A stretch of 64,000 nt of DNA from Brevibacterium picturae (lineage in GTDB: Bacteria; Actinomycetota; Actinomycetes; Actinomycetales; Brevibacteriaceae). Position numbers and translations under genes: made by a program. Positions 56,501 through 64,000 of the stretch are shown here, piece by piece. How positions within the stretch are numbered: position 1 is the first letter of the stretch; every line of letters begins with the position of its first letter. The stretch lies in assembly GCF_900105045.1 (NCBI RefSeq), contig NZ_LT629739.1, positions 62,001 through 126,000 on the forward strand, in the 5' to 3' direction. The notes beneath the pieces were generated by a model. The model made no database searches. It saw nothing but the letters and a program-made list of their open reading frames with translations, and was not told where the DNA came from.

Positions 56501-56794
56501 GCCGGTCGCCGTCGTGTGCGCAGCACGCGCAATTCCGTAGGCGAAGGATGAGATGCTTCGCGCGGGCGCCGAGGCCAGCACTGCGTCCCCGGGCACTGCC
56601 AGGCGGTTGCGCAGCACATCGGCATGATCGCGGTTGGGCGTGAGAACCAACACCGATGCGGGGCTGACCGCTGACATCAGCTGCGCGTACACGGATTCGA
56701 GCATCGTAGTCTTGCCTGTCCCAGGGCGCCCCACGACCGTCACCGACTCCCCCGCGAGCAATTTCGCGCCGATCCCCTCAGTCACTTCATCCAT
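53519..56794 (-). CDS. adnA: Helicase-nuclease AdnA
   Basis: This is the partner subunit of AdnB, 1091 residues. Walker A is VGRPGTGKTTML (about residues 21-32). The Walker B region reads VLADGVQDF where an active motor has DExQD, so the catalytic Glu is Gly and this motor is probably not the driver. The C-terminal nuclease has VTGRLDRLEQ and IRIVDFKTGKNV. An iron-sulfur cluster is suggested by one Cys before the domain (TDCSLRWFLTRN) and CLSCPVRTSC at the end. The start is ATG 56794, divergent from the TetR gene. Confidence 0.92.
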   Translation of the reverse strand: MDEVTEGIGAKLLAGESVTVVGRPGTGKTTMLESVYAQLMSAVSPASVLVLTPNRDHADVLRNRLAVPGDAVLASAPARSISSFAYGIARAAHTTATGDDLEFISGADQDVFLADLLAGHELGHGRGPVWPVEITAEVRSTSAFRTEVRDFLNRVMEFDFGVRLPAPAADSGRNQAPEFVFDFGRSLLDRVLERHRDPRWEAVAQILDEYLDIMSMPGYGGTDSATVLARAAFEVLREPAEVTAGRTWTFAPDVVPTVVLADGVQDFPAASWGLLEQLRERGSALALFGSPETVTGRFHGADASLIDRSAADDGFTTVILPDPKGTGAGIVDVSDDFGRRITTRWGLHHMPRPSSGPEYSDDGSAAADIAAADVSDAVADDVADVESVSDVPETVETHVFEGAASSYRYLARRVTNFVEDGHAWSDVAVLCRNTSTARVVANELSASGVATANIMAPLSIDSATAPLLELLSRTPDFDDDESIAAQALTLAGSVYVRLDPVQIRRFKRVVRKKFPAANSSTSLAQALRSDVNDSSPTGLATISRMLRAAAEVRSVDPHQALWMIWEAAGVAEKWQSDALRDPESVANSHLDSVLRLFTLAEKISDRGGFTARSFAGIVAEQDIAQDSLAARAGNDDHVQVGTPSSLAHLRVPLVIIAEVNEGVWPNPKIRGGILGLDDLSAVLATGERATGDPGYHSHAKRKNLREEGELFYTALTRAKEQIIITSISDAESNPSPFFDVIAARTSKGTEDADGYAITHEDELLPLSLDEMAAHTRARLLRAAADPAHEAPEDDVRNWAQLMSALTAASSTVEPPEQWRETEDVTSSQPLFTSDDTVRVSPSQVESFTDCSLRWFLTRNGGDRPGSLAQSLGTIIHAAAENFPQGPASAIREFVDKEFSTLEFDAEWERDREHTLAMKMADRLGEYIKTAPGEPIGVEAQVYATGVDDKAQEWKVTGRLDRLEQTPEGIRIVDFKTGKNVVKGQEMARHPQLGVYQEAINSGTITIGEDQTIDATSYGAELVYLRNSKQTTREQSALAIDEDPGWARDLINDVSDRMRAAEFPARVEPQKCLSCPVRTSCPAIGPQTLEES

Positions 56795-56879
56795 ACCCGT
56801 ATTCCATCATGAGCCACCGACATGGGCACGATGTGAGCACGATCGAGCGCGTTGGCGGGTCCCGGACTTGGTTATCGCG

Positions 56880-56885
56880 TAGCAT
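56880..56885 (+). promoter_or_regulatory. Putative -10 element (TAGCAT), leaderless start of tetR-like gene
   Basis: TAGCAT ends six bases before ATG 56892, and no ribosome-binding site precedes the ATG. Confidence 0.5.
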
Positions 56886-56891
56886 GATGGG

Positions 56892-57485
56892 ATGTCGAGT
56901 CTGCAACAGAGATTGCCCCGTGAACAGCGTCGTGACCAGTTGGTGGGGGTGGCACGTTCCGTGTTCGCGACCCGTGGATACCGGACCACCTCAATGGACA
57001 CGATCGCCGAGGCAGCCGGGGTCTCAAAACCCGTCCTCTACCAGCACTTCGCGTCGAAGCAGGACCTCTACCTCGCACTCATCGACGATTCCGCCGCGCA
57101 CCTCGACACGACTCTTGATGCCGCGATCGGATCGACCACGGATCCGCATGAGAAGGTTCGGGCCACCTATCGTTCCTACTTCGAGTTCGTCGTCTCCCAT
57201 CGCGAGGAGTTCGTCATCCTCTTCAACTCCGATGTCTACGAACCGGAGGCGCAGGACCGGATCCGCAGCCTCCGCGAGCGTTCCGCCTCTCGTGTCATGA
57301 CAGCGTTGAAGAGCTACACCGACCTCGATGACATCCAGGCACGGCTGCTGTGCCGAACCCTCATCGGCACCGCCGAAGTCGTCATCAAACAACTGGAGAC
57401 GACGCCGCAGATCGACGTCGACACAGCCGTCACCCTGCTCACGCAGATGAGTTGGGGCGGACTGCAGTCCTTCACCACGAAGTGA
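56892..57485 (+). CDS. TetR-family transcriptional regulator
   Basis: This 197-residue protein has an N-terminal helix-turn-helix (about 15-60, FATRGYRTTSMDTIAEAAGV then SKPVLYQHFASKQDLY). The helical ligand domain resembles the Rv3208 group. It diverges from adnA and is followed after 91 bases by the DUF3107 gene, the same pairing as in mycobacteria as I recall it. The ligand and targets are unknown; self-control of the divergent gap is plausible. Confidence 0.92.
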   Translation: MSSLQQRLPREQRRDQLVGVARSVFATRGYRTTSMDTIAEAAGVSKPVLYQHFASKQDLYLALIDDSAAHLDTTLDAAIGSTTDPHEKVRATYRSYFEFVVSHREEFVILFNSDVYEPEAQDRIRSLRERSASRVMTALKSYTDLDDIQARLLCRTLIGTAEVVIKQLETTPQIDVDTAVTLLTQMSWGGLQSFTTK

Positions 57486-57576
57486 CTGGGATCTATGACC
57501 TGATGAGGGAAGAAAACACGACCTCGCTGACGTTAAGCTGAGGACGACTCAAACCACGATCCGCACAAGGAGCACA

Positions 57577-57798
57577 ATGGAAATCAAGATCGGCGTCAAG
57601 CAGTCACAGCGAGAAATCGTCATGGAATCTGACGAGGCCCCCAAAGATCTGGCCGCGCGCATCGAAGAATCCGTCAAGTCCGAATCGCTGCTGTCCTTCA
57701 CCGATTCCAAGGGACGCCAGGTATTCGTCCCCGGAGCCGCTCTGGCCTATGTCGAAATCGGCACGGAAAACGCCCGGCGTGTCGGCTTCGGTGCCTGA
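57577..57798 (+). CDS. DUF3107 small protein
   Basis: This 73-residue protein begins MEIKIGVKQSQREIVMESDE and contains KGRQVFVPGAALAYVEIG, typical of DUF3107 (Rv3208A-like) proteins, which have no known function. A strong AAGGAG site lies before ATG 57577. The gene is followed by a 22-pair hairpin at 57857. Confidence 0.92.
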   Translation: MEIKIGVKQSQREIVMESDEAPKDLAARIEESVKSESLLSFTDSKGRQVFVPGAALAYVEIGTENARRVGFGA

Positions 57799-57856
57799 GC
57801 GATTGTCTGCGCAGAGCATCGTGAGGGAATGAACGTCGAACGACGGTGAATTCCTC

Positions 57857-57905
57857 GTGAATAGGCTGAGGGCCCGGTTCCTGACCGGGCCCTCAGCCTA
57901 TTCAC
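57857..57905. terminator. 22-base-pair perfect hairpin between DUF3107 and ferritin-like genes
   Basis: GTGAATAGGCTGAGGGCCCG plus GT (57857-57878) pairs without error with 57884-57905 around the loop TCCTG. It serves two convergent genes. There is no T-tract. Confidence 0.85.
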
Positions 57906-57924
57906 CCTCCGGATTCGAACTGTC

Positions 57925-58557
57925 TCAGGCGACGAGCCCCAGCGCCGACATCCGTTTCGAATGGTTGGCTGTCACCGCCGGAATCGACGCCACCACCAGA
58001 TCTTCGTCGATGCCCAGAAATGGGTCCGTGAGGAGGTTGCGTGCTCGGCCCAGGGTTTCGGCCACAAGCTTGCGTCCCCACAGCGCCAGACGCGACGCCA
58101 GCTGAGAGTCGGCGGCAACGTCAATAGTCAGACGATTGCGCACATATTCAGTCGCCCGTGTATCATCGAGAATAGTAATTGCCAGGCTGTATCCGGGCTC
58201 GCTGAGCTCATCCACGGCCGTGCGGTAGAAGTCATTCATGATTCCGTCGAAGACGAATCCCTTCATGAGACTTTCGTGCCAGTCACGAGGACGAGTCCGT
58301 TCCGCCAGCACGGTGAAGGTCGGCTCGAAATGCTGACAGAGCTCGACCGCATCCTGGCCCAATCGACTGATGTGCTGCGAGAGCTCTTCGAAGTTCGCAA
58401 AGGACAGAGAGGCCAACCGCGCCAAAGTGACTTTATCGTCCATGTGCACAGCGGTGGTCGCGTTGGTGGCCATTCGTTCGAAAGCGGTCAGCTCGCCGAA
58501 CGCCAGAAGTGCGAGCGTAGCAGCATTATTACCGGCCAATGGGGCAGAATCGGGCAT
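57925..58557 (-). CDS. Ferritin-like-fold protein (MiaE-related group)
   Basis: This 210-residue all-helical protein has possible metal ligands in LLAFGELTAFERMATNA and SFANFEELSQHISRLG, then WHESLMKGFVFDGIM and SLAITILDD. It matches the conserved actinobacterial family annotated as ferritin-like fold protein (Rv3210c-like). The substrate is unknown. TACTCT ends six bases before ATG 58557, so the mRNA is probably leaderless. The position between DUF3107 and the DEAD-box helicase is conserved. Confidence 0.82.
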   Translation of the reverse strand: MPDSAPLAGNNAATLALLAFGELTAFERMATNATTAVHMDDKVTLARLASLSFANFEELSQHISRLGQDAVELCQHFEPTFTVLAERTRPRDWHESLMKGFVFDGIMNDFYRTAVDELSEPGYSLAITILDDTRATEYVRNRLTIDVAADSQLASRLALWGRKLVAETLGRARNLLTDPFLGIDEDLVVASIPAVTANHSKRMSALGLVA

Positions 58558-58563
58558 AACTCA

Positions 58564-58569
58564 AGAGTA
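58564..58569 (-). promoter_or_regulatory. Putative -10 element (TACTCT) of the ferritin-like gene, leaderless
   Basis: TACTCT on the minus strand ends six bases before ATG 58557; the six bases contain no ribosome-binding site. Confidence 0.45.
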
Positions 58570-58618
58570 CCGGTTCACGACCATGACGAGCGCGAAGGCG
58601 CTAAAAGGAGTTTGAAAC

Positions 58619-60088
58619 ATGGCGGAGACAGAACCAGATTTCGCAGAACTGGGAGTCGCTGGGCCGATCGTGGCCTCGCTGGCCGCCTCAGGCATCACCC
58701 ACCCCTTCCCGATCCAGGCGATGACTCTGCCCGTGGCGCTGTCCGGAGCCGACATCATCGGACAGGCGAAGACGGGAACGGGCAAGACGCTGGGCTTCGG
58801 CATTCCGCTCCTGCAGCGTGTCGTCGGCAAGGATGAGGATGGCGGCGCACCAGCCGATCCTGAGAGCACACCCGAGATCGTGGCCGACAGCACCGAGACA
58901 CGCCTCCCCCAGGCTCTGGTCGTCGTGCCCACCCGTGAGCTGGCCAAACAGGTCGCTGCCGACCTCGTCACTGCGTCCACACAGCGTGATATCGACATCA
59001 TGACCATCTACGGCGGCATGGACTTCGACCCGCAGATCAAGAAGCTCAAAACCGGTGTCGATGTCGTCGTCGGCACACCCGGGCGTCTCCTCGACCTCTA
59101 CGGGCGCAAGGTTCTCCGGCTGCACAAGGTGCGCACGGTCGTCCTCGACGAAGCCGACGAGATGCTCGACCTCGGGTTCCTGCCCGATGTCGAGAAGATC
59201 ATCAATGCGGTGCCGGCACACCGTCAGACCATGCTCTTCTCCGCCACCATGCCCGGCGCGGTCATCACCCTGGCCCGCCGCTACATGAGCCGACCCACCC
59301 ACATTCGGGCACACGACAACGAAGACCTGTCACTGCTGGGCAAGAACACGACTCAGTTCGTCTACCGCGCCCATTCGATGGACAAGAGCGAACTCGTCGC
59401 CCGAATGCTGCAGGCCGAGGGACGCGGACGAACCATCATCTTCACCCGCACCAAGCGAACCGCAGACAAACTCGCCGCCGAACTCGCCGACCGCGGCTTC
59501 CAAGCCAAGCCACTGCACGGCGATCTCGGTCAGGTGCAGCGGGAGAAGGCTCTGAAGTCCTTCCGCGACGGTCAGGTCGACGTTCTCGTCGCCACCGATG
59601 TCGCGGCACGCGGAATCGACATCGATGATGTCACCCATGTCGTCAATTACCAGTGCCCCGATGATGAGAAGACCTATGTCCACCGCATCGGCCGCACCGG
59701 TCGTGCCGGCAACACGGGTATCGCCGTGACGTTGGTCGATTGGGACGACATGCCGCGGTGGCGGCTGATCAACCGGGCCCTCGGCCTCGACCACGACGAG
59801 CCCGCGGAGACCTATTCGACCTCGCCGCACTTCTTCGCCGACCTCGCCATCCCCAAGGGGACGAAGGGGCGCCTGCGCAGGCAGCAGACCGAAGGTTCTC
59901 CAGACCATAGCGGTGCGAAGAAGTCTGAACAGCGCCGAGGCGGTTCGTCCGGCGGCAGGGGATCGTCGGCAGGCGACGAAGGACGGAAGAAGCCCCGCCG
60001 GAACCGCGAACGCCGACGCACCCGTGGCGGCAAGCCCGTGGGACGCACCTCGAGTGCCCCCAGCGACAGCCAGAACTCCGCGGAATAG
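58619..60088 (+). CDS. DEAD-box RNA helicase (RhlE/CshA-like)
   Basis: This 489-residue helicase has motif Q (FAELGVAGPI...PFPIQAMTLP), motif I GQAKTGTGKT, Ia PTRELAKQ, II VVLDEADEMLDLGF, III SATMPG and VI HRIGRTGRAG. An Arg/Gly/Ser-rich basic tail (last 70 residues) should bind RNA. There is an insert rich in Asp/Glu after motif I. An AAAAGGAG site lies ahead of ATG 58619. It corresponds to rhlE of the same mycobacterial region. Likely roles are RNA decay or ribosome assembly. Confidence 0.93.
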   Translation: MAETEPDFAELGVAGPIVASLAASGITHPFPIQAMTLPVALSGADIIGQAKTGTGKTLGFGIPLLQRVVGKDEDGGAPADPESTPEIVADSTETRLPQALVVVPTRELAKQVAADLVTASTQRDIDIMTIYGGMDFDPQIKKLKTGVDVVVGTPGRLLDLYGRKVLRLHKVRTVVLDEADEMLDLGFLPDVEKIINAVPAHRQTMLFSATMPGAVITLARRYMSRPTHIRAHDNEDLSLLGKNTTQFVYRAHSMDKSELVARMLQAEGRGRTIIFTRTKRTADKLAAELADRGFQAKPLHGDLGQVQREKALKSFRDGQVDVLVATDVAARGIDIDDVTHVVNYQCPDDEKTYVHRIGRTGRAGNTGIAVTLVDWDDMPRWRLINRALGLDHDEPAETYSTSPHFFADLAIPKGTKGRLRRQQTEGSPDHSGAKKSEQRRGGSSGGRGSSAGDEGRKKPRRNRERRRTRGGKPVGRTSSAPSDSQNSAE

Positions 60089-60119
60089 GGCAACTAGCCA
60101 GAGCCAGTCTCAGCCGAGC

Positions 60120-60151
60120 AGCGGCCCCGACCACCAGTGGTCGGGGCCGCT
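60120..60151. terminator. Terminator after the DEAD-box helicase gene
   Basis: AGCGGCCCCGACCA pairs with TGGTCGGGGCCGCT around CCAG (14 pairs) and is followed by CGTTC. It lies 31 bases after the stop. Confidence 0.85.
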
Positions 60152-60224
60152 CGTTCATCTTGCGTTCAATTCATGCCCAGACAATGACAGGGCCGATGTC
60201 GTCAAGCATGAACGAGAGTGAGTT

Positions 60225-61331
60225 TTGTTCGGTTCGCACCGACCGGACGCGGAGTCCGTCGCAACAGCACCACAGGGGGGAATCCGACCCGAGATTCGCT
60301 CGCAGGAGTTCCCGCTCGCCTCACGGGGCCACCGCCATGATGTCGATGTCATGCGCGTTCTGGCGGGTCTGACCGTCATGGTCGGCCACTCCGGTGGAGT
60401 CCTCATCGGACGCGGTGAGGAAGCGGACACCGATCATGCCTGGCTGCTGGGCCACCTCGCCGAGGCGGTCAATCCGTGGGCGGTTCCGATGTTCTTCATG
60501 ATCGCCGGCTGGGCGACCCTTGTGGGTGCGCCTCCCCGGTCGGGAGCAAAGGTGTGGGACCGCATCATCCGACATTTCGTGCCGCTGTTCGCGTGGTCGA
60601 TCATCTTCATCCTCGGCTTCAACCTCTTCGACACTGATGGCGTCGACGTTCGCCACGATCTGGTCCGCACCTTCCTCGAAGCCGGCCGTCCCGCATTCCA
60701 TCTCTGGTACCTCTACGCGTACATCCCGCTCATCCTCGTCTGTGGGACTCTGGTGCTGTTCTGGCGCGGGCAGCGACCGTGGAAGCTCACCGCCTTGGCT
60801 GTCGTCCTGGCCTGTTCGAGTGTCTGGGCGCCGTTCGTGCTCGAACAGCTCGGCTCGAGCCAGGACGCATGGAAGTGGGGCTTTGCGACCTACCAGGTGG
60901 TGTACTTCTGCATGGGCGCCTTCTTCATCCACTATGCGAAGGACCTGCGACCGCCGATGTGGACACTGGTCCTCGCGTTCGGCGCCTGCGCGGCCGGAGT
61001 CTTCTTCTGGGAATCGGACTACTCGTACCCGATCGCCAATGCGAATCCGCTCATCGTCGGATTGGCGGTCAGCGTCATCCTCATCATCTCCCGCATCGAA
61101 CTGGGCGACCGCACGAAGCGCTTCTTCACGAAGCTGGCTGGGGCCTCATTCGGCGCGTTCCTCGTGCATGTGTTCTTCCTCGAGCTCTTCTTCGAGCGCC
61201 TCTTCGTCGTCGATGCCTCGCCGCTGCTGCTGGTCGTGCAGTATGTGGGCTATCTCGGACTGACCGCGGCCCTGTCCTACGCACTCAGCCTGATGTGGGG
61301 AAGGCTGCGCCTGCGCCGAATCCTCGGGTGA
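60225..61331 (+). CDS. Acyltransferase 3 (OafA/YrhL-type) membrane protein
   Basis: This 368-residue protein has about ten membrane helices. The family start motif is in RHDVDVMRVLAGLTVMVGHS, with the active His, followed by VPMFFMIAGWATL. Such enzymes add acetyl or other acyl groups to wall glycans or lipids. The only in-frame start before the motif is TTG 60225, just after a stop at 60219. A G6 run at about 60276 could instead join the frame to an ATG at 60208 if the sequence has a frameshift. There is no SGNH domain at the C-terminus. Confidence 0.82.
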   Translation: MFGSHRPDAESVATAPQGGIRPEIRSQEFPLASRGHRHDVDVMRVLAGLTVMVGHSGGVLIGRGEEADTDHAWLLGHLAEAVNPWAVPMFFMIAGWATLVGAPPRSGAKVWDRIIRHFVPLFAWSIIFILGFNLFDTDGVDVRHDLVRTFLEAGRPAFHLWYLYAYIPLILVCGTLVLFWRGQRPWKLTALAVVLACSSVWAPFVLEQLGSSQDAWKWGFATYQVVYFCMGAFFIHYAKDLRPPMWTLVLAFGACAAGVFFWESDYSYPIANANPLIVGLAVSVILIISRIELGDRTKRFFTKLAGASFGAFLVHVFFLELFFERLFVVDASPLLLVVQYVGYLGLTAALSYALSLMWGRLRLRRILG

Positions 61332-61347
61332 AGTCGGCTGCCGGGTC

Positions 61348-62205
61348 TCACCCCTGGATGAAGTCGACTCCCCCGGGACGGGAGTTCGCCCGCTCGAGGA
61401 GTTTCGAGAACATGTGACCGGTGGTGACATGTTCGCCCAGGCGATTGGGCTTTCCGGTGCCGTGATAATCACTCGACCCGGTGATGATGAGATCGTGTTC
61501 GTGGGCGAGTCTGCGCATGACCTCGCGTTCGTTCGGCGGGTTGTCGCGATGATCGACCTCAAGACCGTCAAGACCCGCCGCGATGAAATCGGCCATCGCA
61601 GTATCGGGCACCACCAGCCCGCGCATCGCAGCCCGCGGGTGGGCGAAGACCGAGACTCCGCCGGCTTCTCGGATCAGCGAGATGGCGGTGATCGGGTCGA
61701 TGGTCGGCAGACTCACATGGTATTTGCCATGGCTGGACAGGATCGAAGTGAAGGCTTCGGTGCGCGAGGCCACGATGCCCGCGGCCACCAGGGCATCAGC
61801 GATATGGGGCCGACCGATCGTCGCATCTTCGCCGGCGACGGCGAGGACCGCGTCCATGTCGATGGGATAGTCCTCCGCGAGGCGGTCGATGATGAGGTGT
61901 GTGCGATCGAAGCGGGCGCGCCGCGTCTCTTCGACCACCGCTGCCAAGCCGGTGTCATAGGGATCGTGGAGGTAGGACAGCAGGTGCACGCTGATTCCCT
62001 CGTGCCGGCACGAGATCTCCATTCCGCGGACCAGCCCCAGGCCGTAGACCCTGGCGGCAGCCTCCGCTGGAGCCCACCCGGCAGTGGTGTCATGGTCCGT
62101 GACGCCGAGCACGTCGATGCCTTCCATCGACGCTTCGGATATGAGTTCGGACGGGGTTTGAGTCCCGTCCGAGAACGCAGTGTGCACATGGAGATCGATG
62201 ACCAT
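61348..62205 (-). CDS. PHP-domain phosphoesterase
   Basis: This 285-residue PHP protein has metal-binding motifs DLHVHTAFSDGT, VTDHDTTAGW, GMEISCRHEG, VFAHPRA and GSSDYHGTGKP. Relatives include phosphatases acting on AMP or 3',5'-bisnucleotides (YciV/TrpH-like). ATG 62205 has TAGACT six bases upstream, so it may be leaderless. It ends 16 bases from the convergent acyltransferase gene. Confidence 0.92.
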   Translation of the reverse strand: MVIDLHVHTAFSDGTQTPSELISEASMEGIDVLGVTDHDTTAGWAPAEAAARVYGLGLVRGMEISCRHEGISVHLLSYLHDPYDTGLAAVVEETRRARFDRTHLIIDRLAEDYPIDMDAVLAVAGEDATIGRPHIADALVAAGIVASRTEAFTSILSSHGKYHVSLPTIDPITAISLIREAGGVSVFAHPRAAMRGLVVPDTAMADFIAAGLDGLEVDHRDNPPNEREVMRRLAHEHDLIITGSSDYHGTGKPNRLGEHVTTGHMFSKLLERANSRPGGVDFIQG

Positions 62206-62211
62206 GCGTCC

Positions 62212-62217
62212 AGTCTA
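62212..62217 (-). promoter_or_regulatory. Putative -10 element (TAGACT) of the PHP gene, leaderless
   Basis: TAGACT on the minus strand ends six bases before ATG 62205. It diverges from the pepP-like -10 element at 62273. Confidence 0.5.
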
Positions 62218-62272
62218 TCCGCAGACACCGGGGATACTCGTCTTCGTCCCGGCAATGACTGCAGGCAGTGCC

Positions 62273-62278
62273 TAGAAT
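62273..62278 (+). promoter_or_regulatory. Putative -10 element (TAGAAT) of the aminopeptidase P gene, leaderless
   Basis: TAGAAT ends six bases before ATG 62285. GGAAGC between them is a poor ribosome site at this distance. Confidence 0.5.
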
Positions 62279-62284
62279 GGAAGC

Positions 62285-63799
62285 ATGACAGCCCAGAATG
62301 AAGACAGCACAGACACAACCCAGGCCCTGGACGACCGCGTCAACAACCGTTCCCACCGCCCCAATTCGCAGGCATTCCGTGATTTCGTCGCCGAGGGCTG
62401 GGATCGCACACCACTCGACGCCCAGGCACTCGCCGCAGCCGGTTTCACCCCAGCACGACGGGCGAAGGTCTCCGCGGCCTTCCCCGGTGAGCGTCTCGTC
62501 GTTCCCGCCGGCGGCCTCAAGGTTCGGTCGAACGACACCGACTACCGTTTCCGTGCGCACTCGGCATTCATTCACCTCACGGGTCTCGAGACCGATTCCG
62601 AACCGGACGCCGTCCTCGTCTTCGAACCCGAGGACGACACCCACAGCGTGACCTTGTACTTCCGTCCCCGTGCCGGATCGGACACCGTTGAGTTCTTCTC
62701 CGATTCCCGCTATGGCGAGTACTGGGTCGGTCCCCGCGCCGACCTTGAAGCGATGTCGACGATGACCGGCATTGCCACCGAGAGTTCTGCAACGGTCGAC
62801 GATGCGATCACGAAAGACCTCGGCGCGATCTCCGTCCGCCTGGTCCGCCAGGCCGATGTCCGCATCGATTCGGTCATCGATGTCGCCCGCAGTCAGGTGC
62901 AGGCCGATCTCGAAATCTCGGAGGCCGGCGACGCCGAACTGGCCCAGCTGCTGTCCGAGCTGCGCCTGATCAAGGACGAACACGAGGTCGATGCTCTGCG
63001 CGAAGCTGTGGCCATCACCCGTTCCGGCTTCGACAATGTCGTCGCCTCGCTTCCTGCCGCGGTGGCTCATCGACGCGGCGAACGCGTCATCGAGACGGCA
63101 TTCGAAACGGCGGCCCGCTCGGACGGCAACGGCATCGGATACGACACGATCGCGGCGTCGGGCAACCACGCCTGCACCCTCCACTGGATTCGCAATGACG
63201 GTGTGGTCCGCGCCGGCGACCTCATCCTCGTCGATGCCGGGGCCGAGGCCGATTCCCTCTACACCGCCGACATCACCCGCACGCTGCCGGTCTCAGGCAC
63301 CTTCACCGACGTTCAGGCGAAGATCTACGACGCCGTGCTCGAGGCATCGGATGCGGCCTTCGCCGTCGCCGCTGAGCACGTCGGCCGTGAGGTGAAGTTC
63401 CGCGAGATCCACGACGCTGCGATGGAGGTCATCGCCGCTCGTCTCGAGGAGTTCGGAATCCTGCCGGTCTCAGCTGCCCAGTCGCTGTCACCGGAAGGTC
63501 AGCACCACCGTCGGTGGATGGTCCACGGAACCAGCCACCATCTGGGTCTCGACGTCCACGACTGTGCCCAGGCCCGCGCCGAGATGTACCTCGATGGCGT
63601 GCTCGAACCCGGCATGGTCTTCACGATCGAACCCGGCCTGTACTTCAAGACCGACGACCTGCTCCTGCCCGAGGAATTCCGCGGAAACGGTGTGCGCATC
63701 GAAGATGACGTTCTCGTCACCGCCGAGGGTGTCGAGAACCTCTCCGCCGGCTTTCCCCGTACCCGCACCGAGGTCGAGGCCTGGGTCCAGGGCCGATGA
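62285..63799 (+). CDS. Xaa-Pro aminopeptidase (aminopeptidase P, M24B)
   Basis: This enzyme removes an N-terminal residue preceding proline. The 504-residue protein has an N-terminal AMP_N domain (about 60-190) and the pita-bread domain. Metal ligands are visible in LILVDAGAEADSLYTADITR, HGTSHHLGLDVHDC, MVFTIEPGLYF and GVRIEDDVLVT. Its stop overlaps the next gene (ATGA). Confidence 0.93.
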   Translation: MTAQNEDSTDTTQALDDRVNNRSHRPNSQAFRDFVAEGWDRTPLDAQALAAAGFTPARRAKVSAAFPGERLVVPAGGLKVRSNDTDYRFRAHSAFIHLTGLETDSEPDAVLVFEPEDDTHSVTLYFRPRAGSDTVEFFSDSRYGEYWVGPRADLEAMSTMTGIATESSATVDDAITKDLGAISVRLVRQADVRIDSVIDVARSQVQADLEISEAGDAELAQLLSELRLIKDEHEVDALREAVAITRSGFDNVVASLPAAVAHRRGERVIETAFETAARSDGNGIGYDTIAASGNHACTLHWIRNDGVVRAGDLILVDAGAEADSLYTADITRTLPVSGTFTDVQAKIYDAVLEASDAAFAVAAEHVGREVKFREIHDAAMEVIAARLEEFGILPVSAAQSLSPEGQHHRRWMVHGTSHHLGLDVHDCAQARAEMYLDGVLEPGMVFTIEPGLYFKTDDLLLPEEFRGNGVRIEDDVLVTAEGVENLSAGFPRTRTEVEAWVQGR

Positions 63800-64000
63800 G
63801 CGCACGCTCGATCCGGGGCAGGGGAATCCTGGAGATACCGGGAATCGCCGTGGGCCATGCCGGACAGTTCAGTCCCGATCGGCTGACCGGTGTCACGGCC
63901 GTCCTGCCCCCTTCGGGCTCGCGAGTCGGCGTCGACGTCCGTGGTGGCGGTCCGGCCACCCACGAGACCGACGTCATCGCCCCCGGCACCCATTCCTATG
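63796..64000 (+). CDS. P1-family (DmpA/NylC-type) peptidase, N-terminal part cut by window edge
   Basis: The first 68 codons read on from ATG 63796, which overlaps the preceding stop. IPGIAVGHAG and GVTAVLPP followed by GVDVRGGGPATHETD are the family start signature of self-cleaving P1/S58 peptidases. The catalytic Ser/Thr lies beyond the window. Context suggests peptide turnover together with the aminopeptidase P. Confidence 0.88.
   Translation, partial: MSARSIRGRGILEIPGIAVGHAGQFSPDRLTGVTAVLPPSGSRVGVDVRGGGPATHETDVIAPGTHSY

Overview
The window is GC-rich, densely coded chromosomal DNA from an actinobacterium. Four things point there: a fused 2-oxoglutarate enzyme (Kgd), a mycothiol-type SigR/RsrA pair, the AdnAB helicase-nuclease, and gene orders that match Mycobacterium tuberculosis as I remember it. 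Details such as the long Asn/Asp/Arg-rich Rho insertion and the DoxX-aroA-rsgA-hisN order fit Micrococcales, perhaps Brevibacterium. The genus is inference, because no 16S gene is present. I see no insertion sequence, prophage, integrase, CRISPR array or toxin/defence island.

Layout. (1) 1-15.5 kb, all minus strand: an ArgS-like protein without a catalytic domain, lysA, hom, thrC, thrB, rho, prfA, prmC, sua5, a WecA-type transferase, a small AtpI-like membrane protein, then atpB-E-F-H-A, with atpA cut by the window edge. This is the classical actinobacterial Lys/Thr - termination - ATP synthase block, but rpmE is missing between rho and prfA. (2) 15.6-24.1 kb, minus strand: an MFS carrier, an FtsX-type ABC exporter, tRNA-Arg(CCG), an M15 peptidase and two CNNM/CBS proteins. 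(3) 24.2-30.3 kb: guaB1 (minus), then kgd, a degenerate SGNH protein and a 24-codon gene for ribosomal protein bL37 (plus). (4) 30.4-37.2 kb: rsrA-sigR (minus) diverging from doxX-aroA-rsgA-hisN-aminotransferase, then a YceI protein. (5) 37.3-37.7 kb: two tandem initiator tRNAs, each with its own promoter and terminator. (6) 37.8-64 kb: UPF0182 and PDZ-protease genes diverging from a Zincin_2 protein and a Nudix hydrolase; a YgjP-like metallopeptidase; a cluster of DnaA-box-like sites; an E1-like protein; uvrD2, nudC, a kinase-like protein, adnB and adnA; a TetR regulator, DUF3107 and a ferritin-like protein; a DEAD-box helicase, an acyltransferase, a PHP phosphoesterase, a PepP-type peptidase, and the start of a P1 peptidase.

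Functional themes are amino-acid supply (Lys/Thr/Aro/His), translation and transcription termination, energy (F-ATPase, 2-oxoglutarate node), thiol stress response, envelope remodelling and DNA repair. Many neighbours overlap by 1-4 bases (TGATG, ATGA, GTGA, TTGA), implying translational coupling. Several transcripts look leaderless: a TANNNT hexamer sits 6-7 bases before the start codon.

There is no unmistakable new multi-gene system. The best candidates for something under-described are the catalytic-core-less ArgS paralogue, the standalone E1-like protein beside a DnaA-box cluster, the zinc-ligand-free NudC, the SGNH pseudo-hydrolase behind kgd, and a set of very long perfect hairpins without T-tracts in gene borders.
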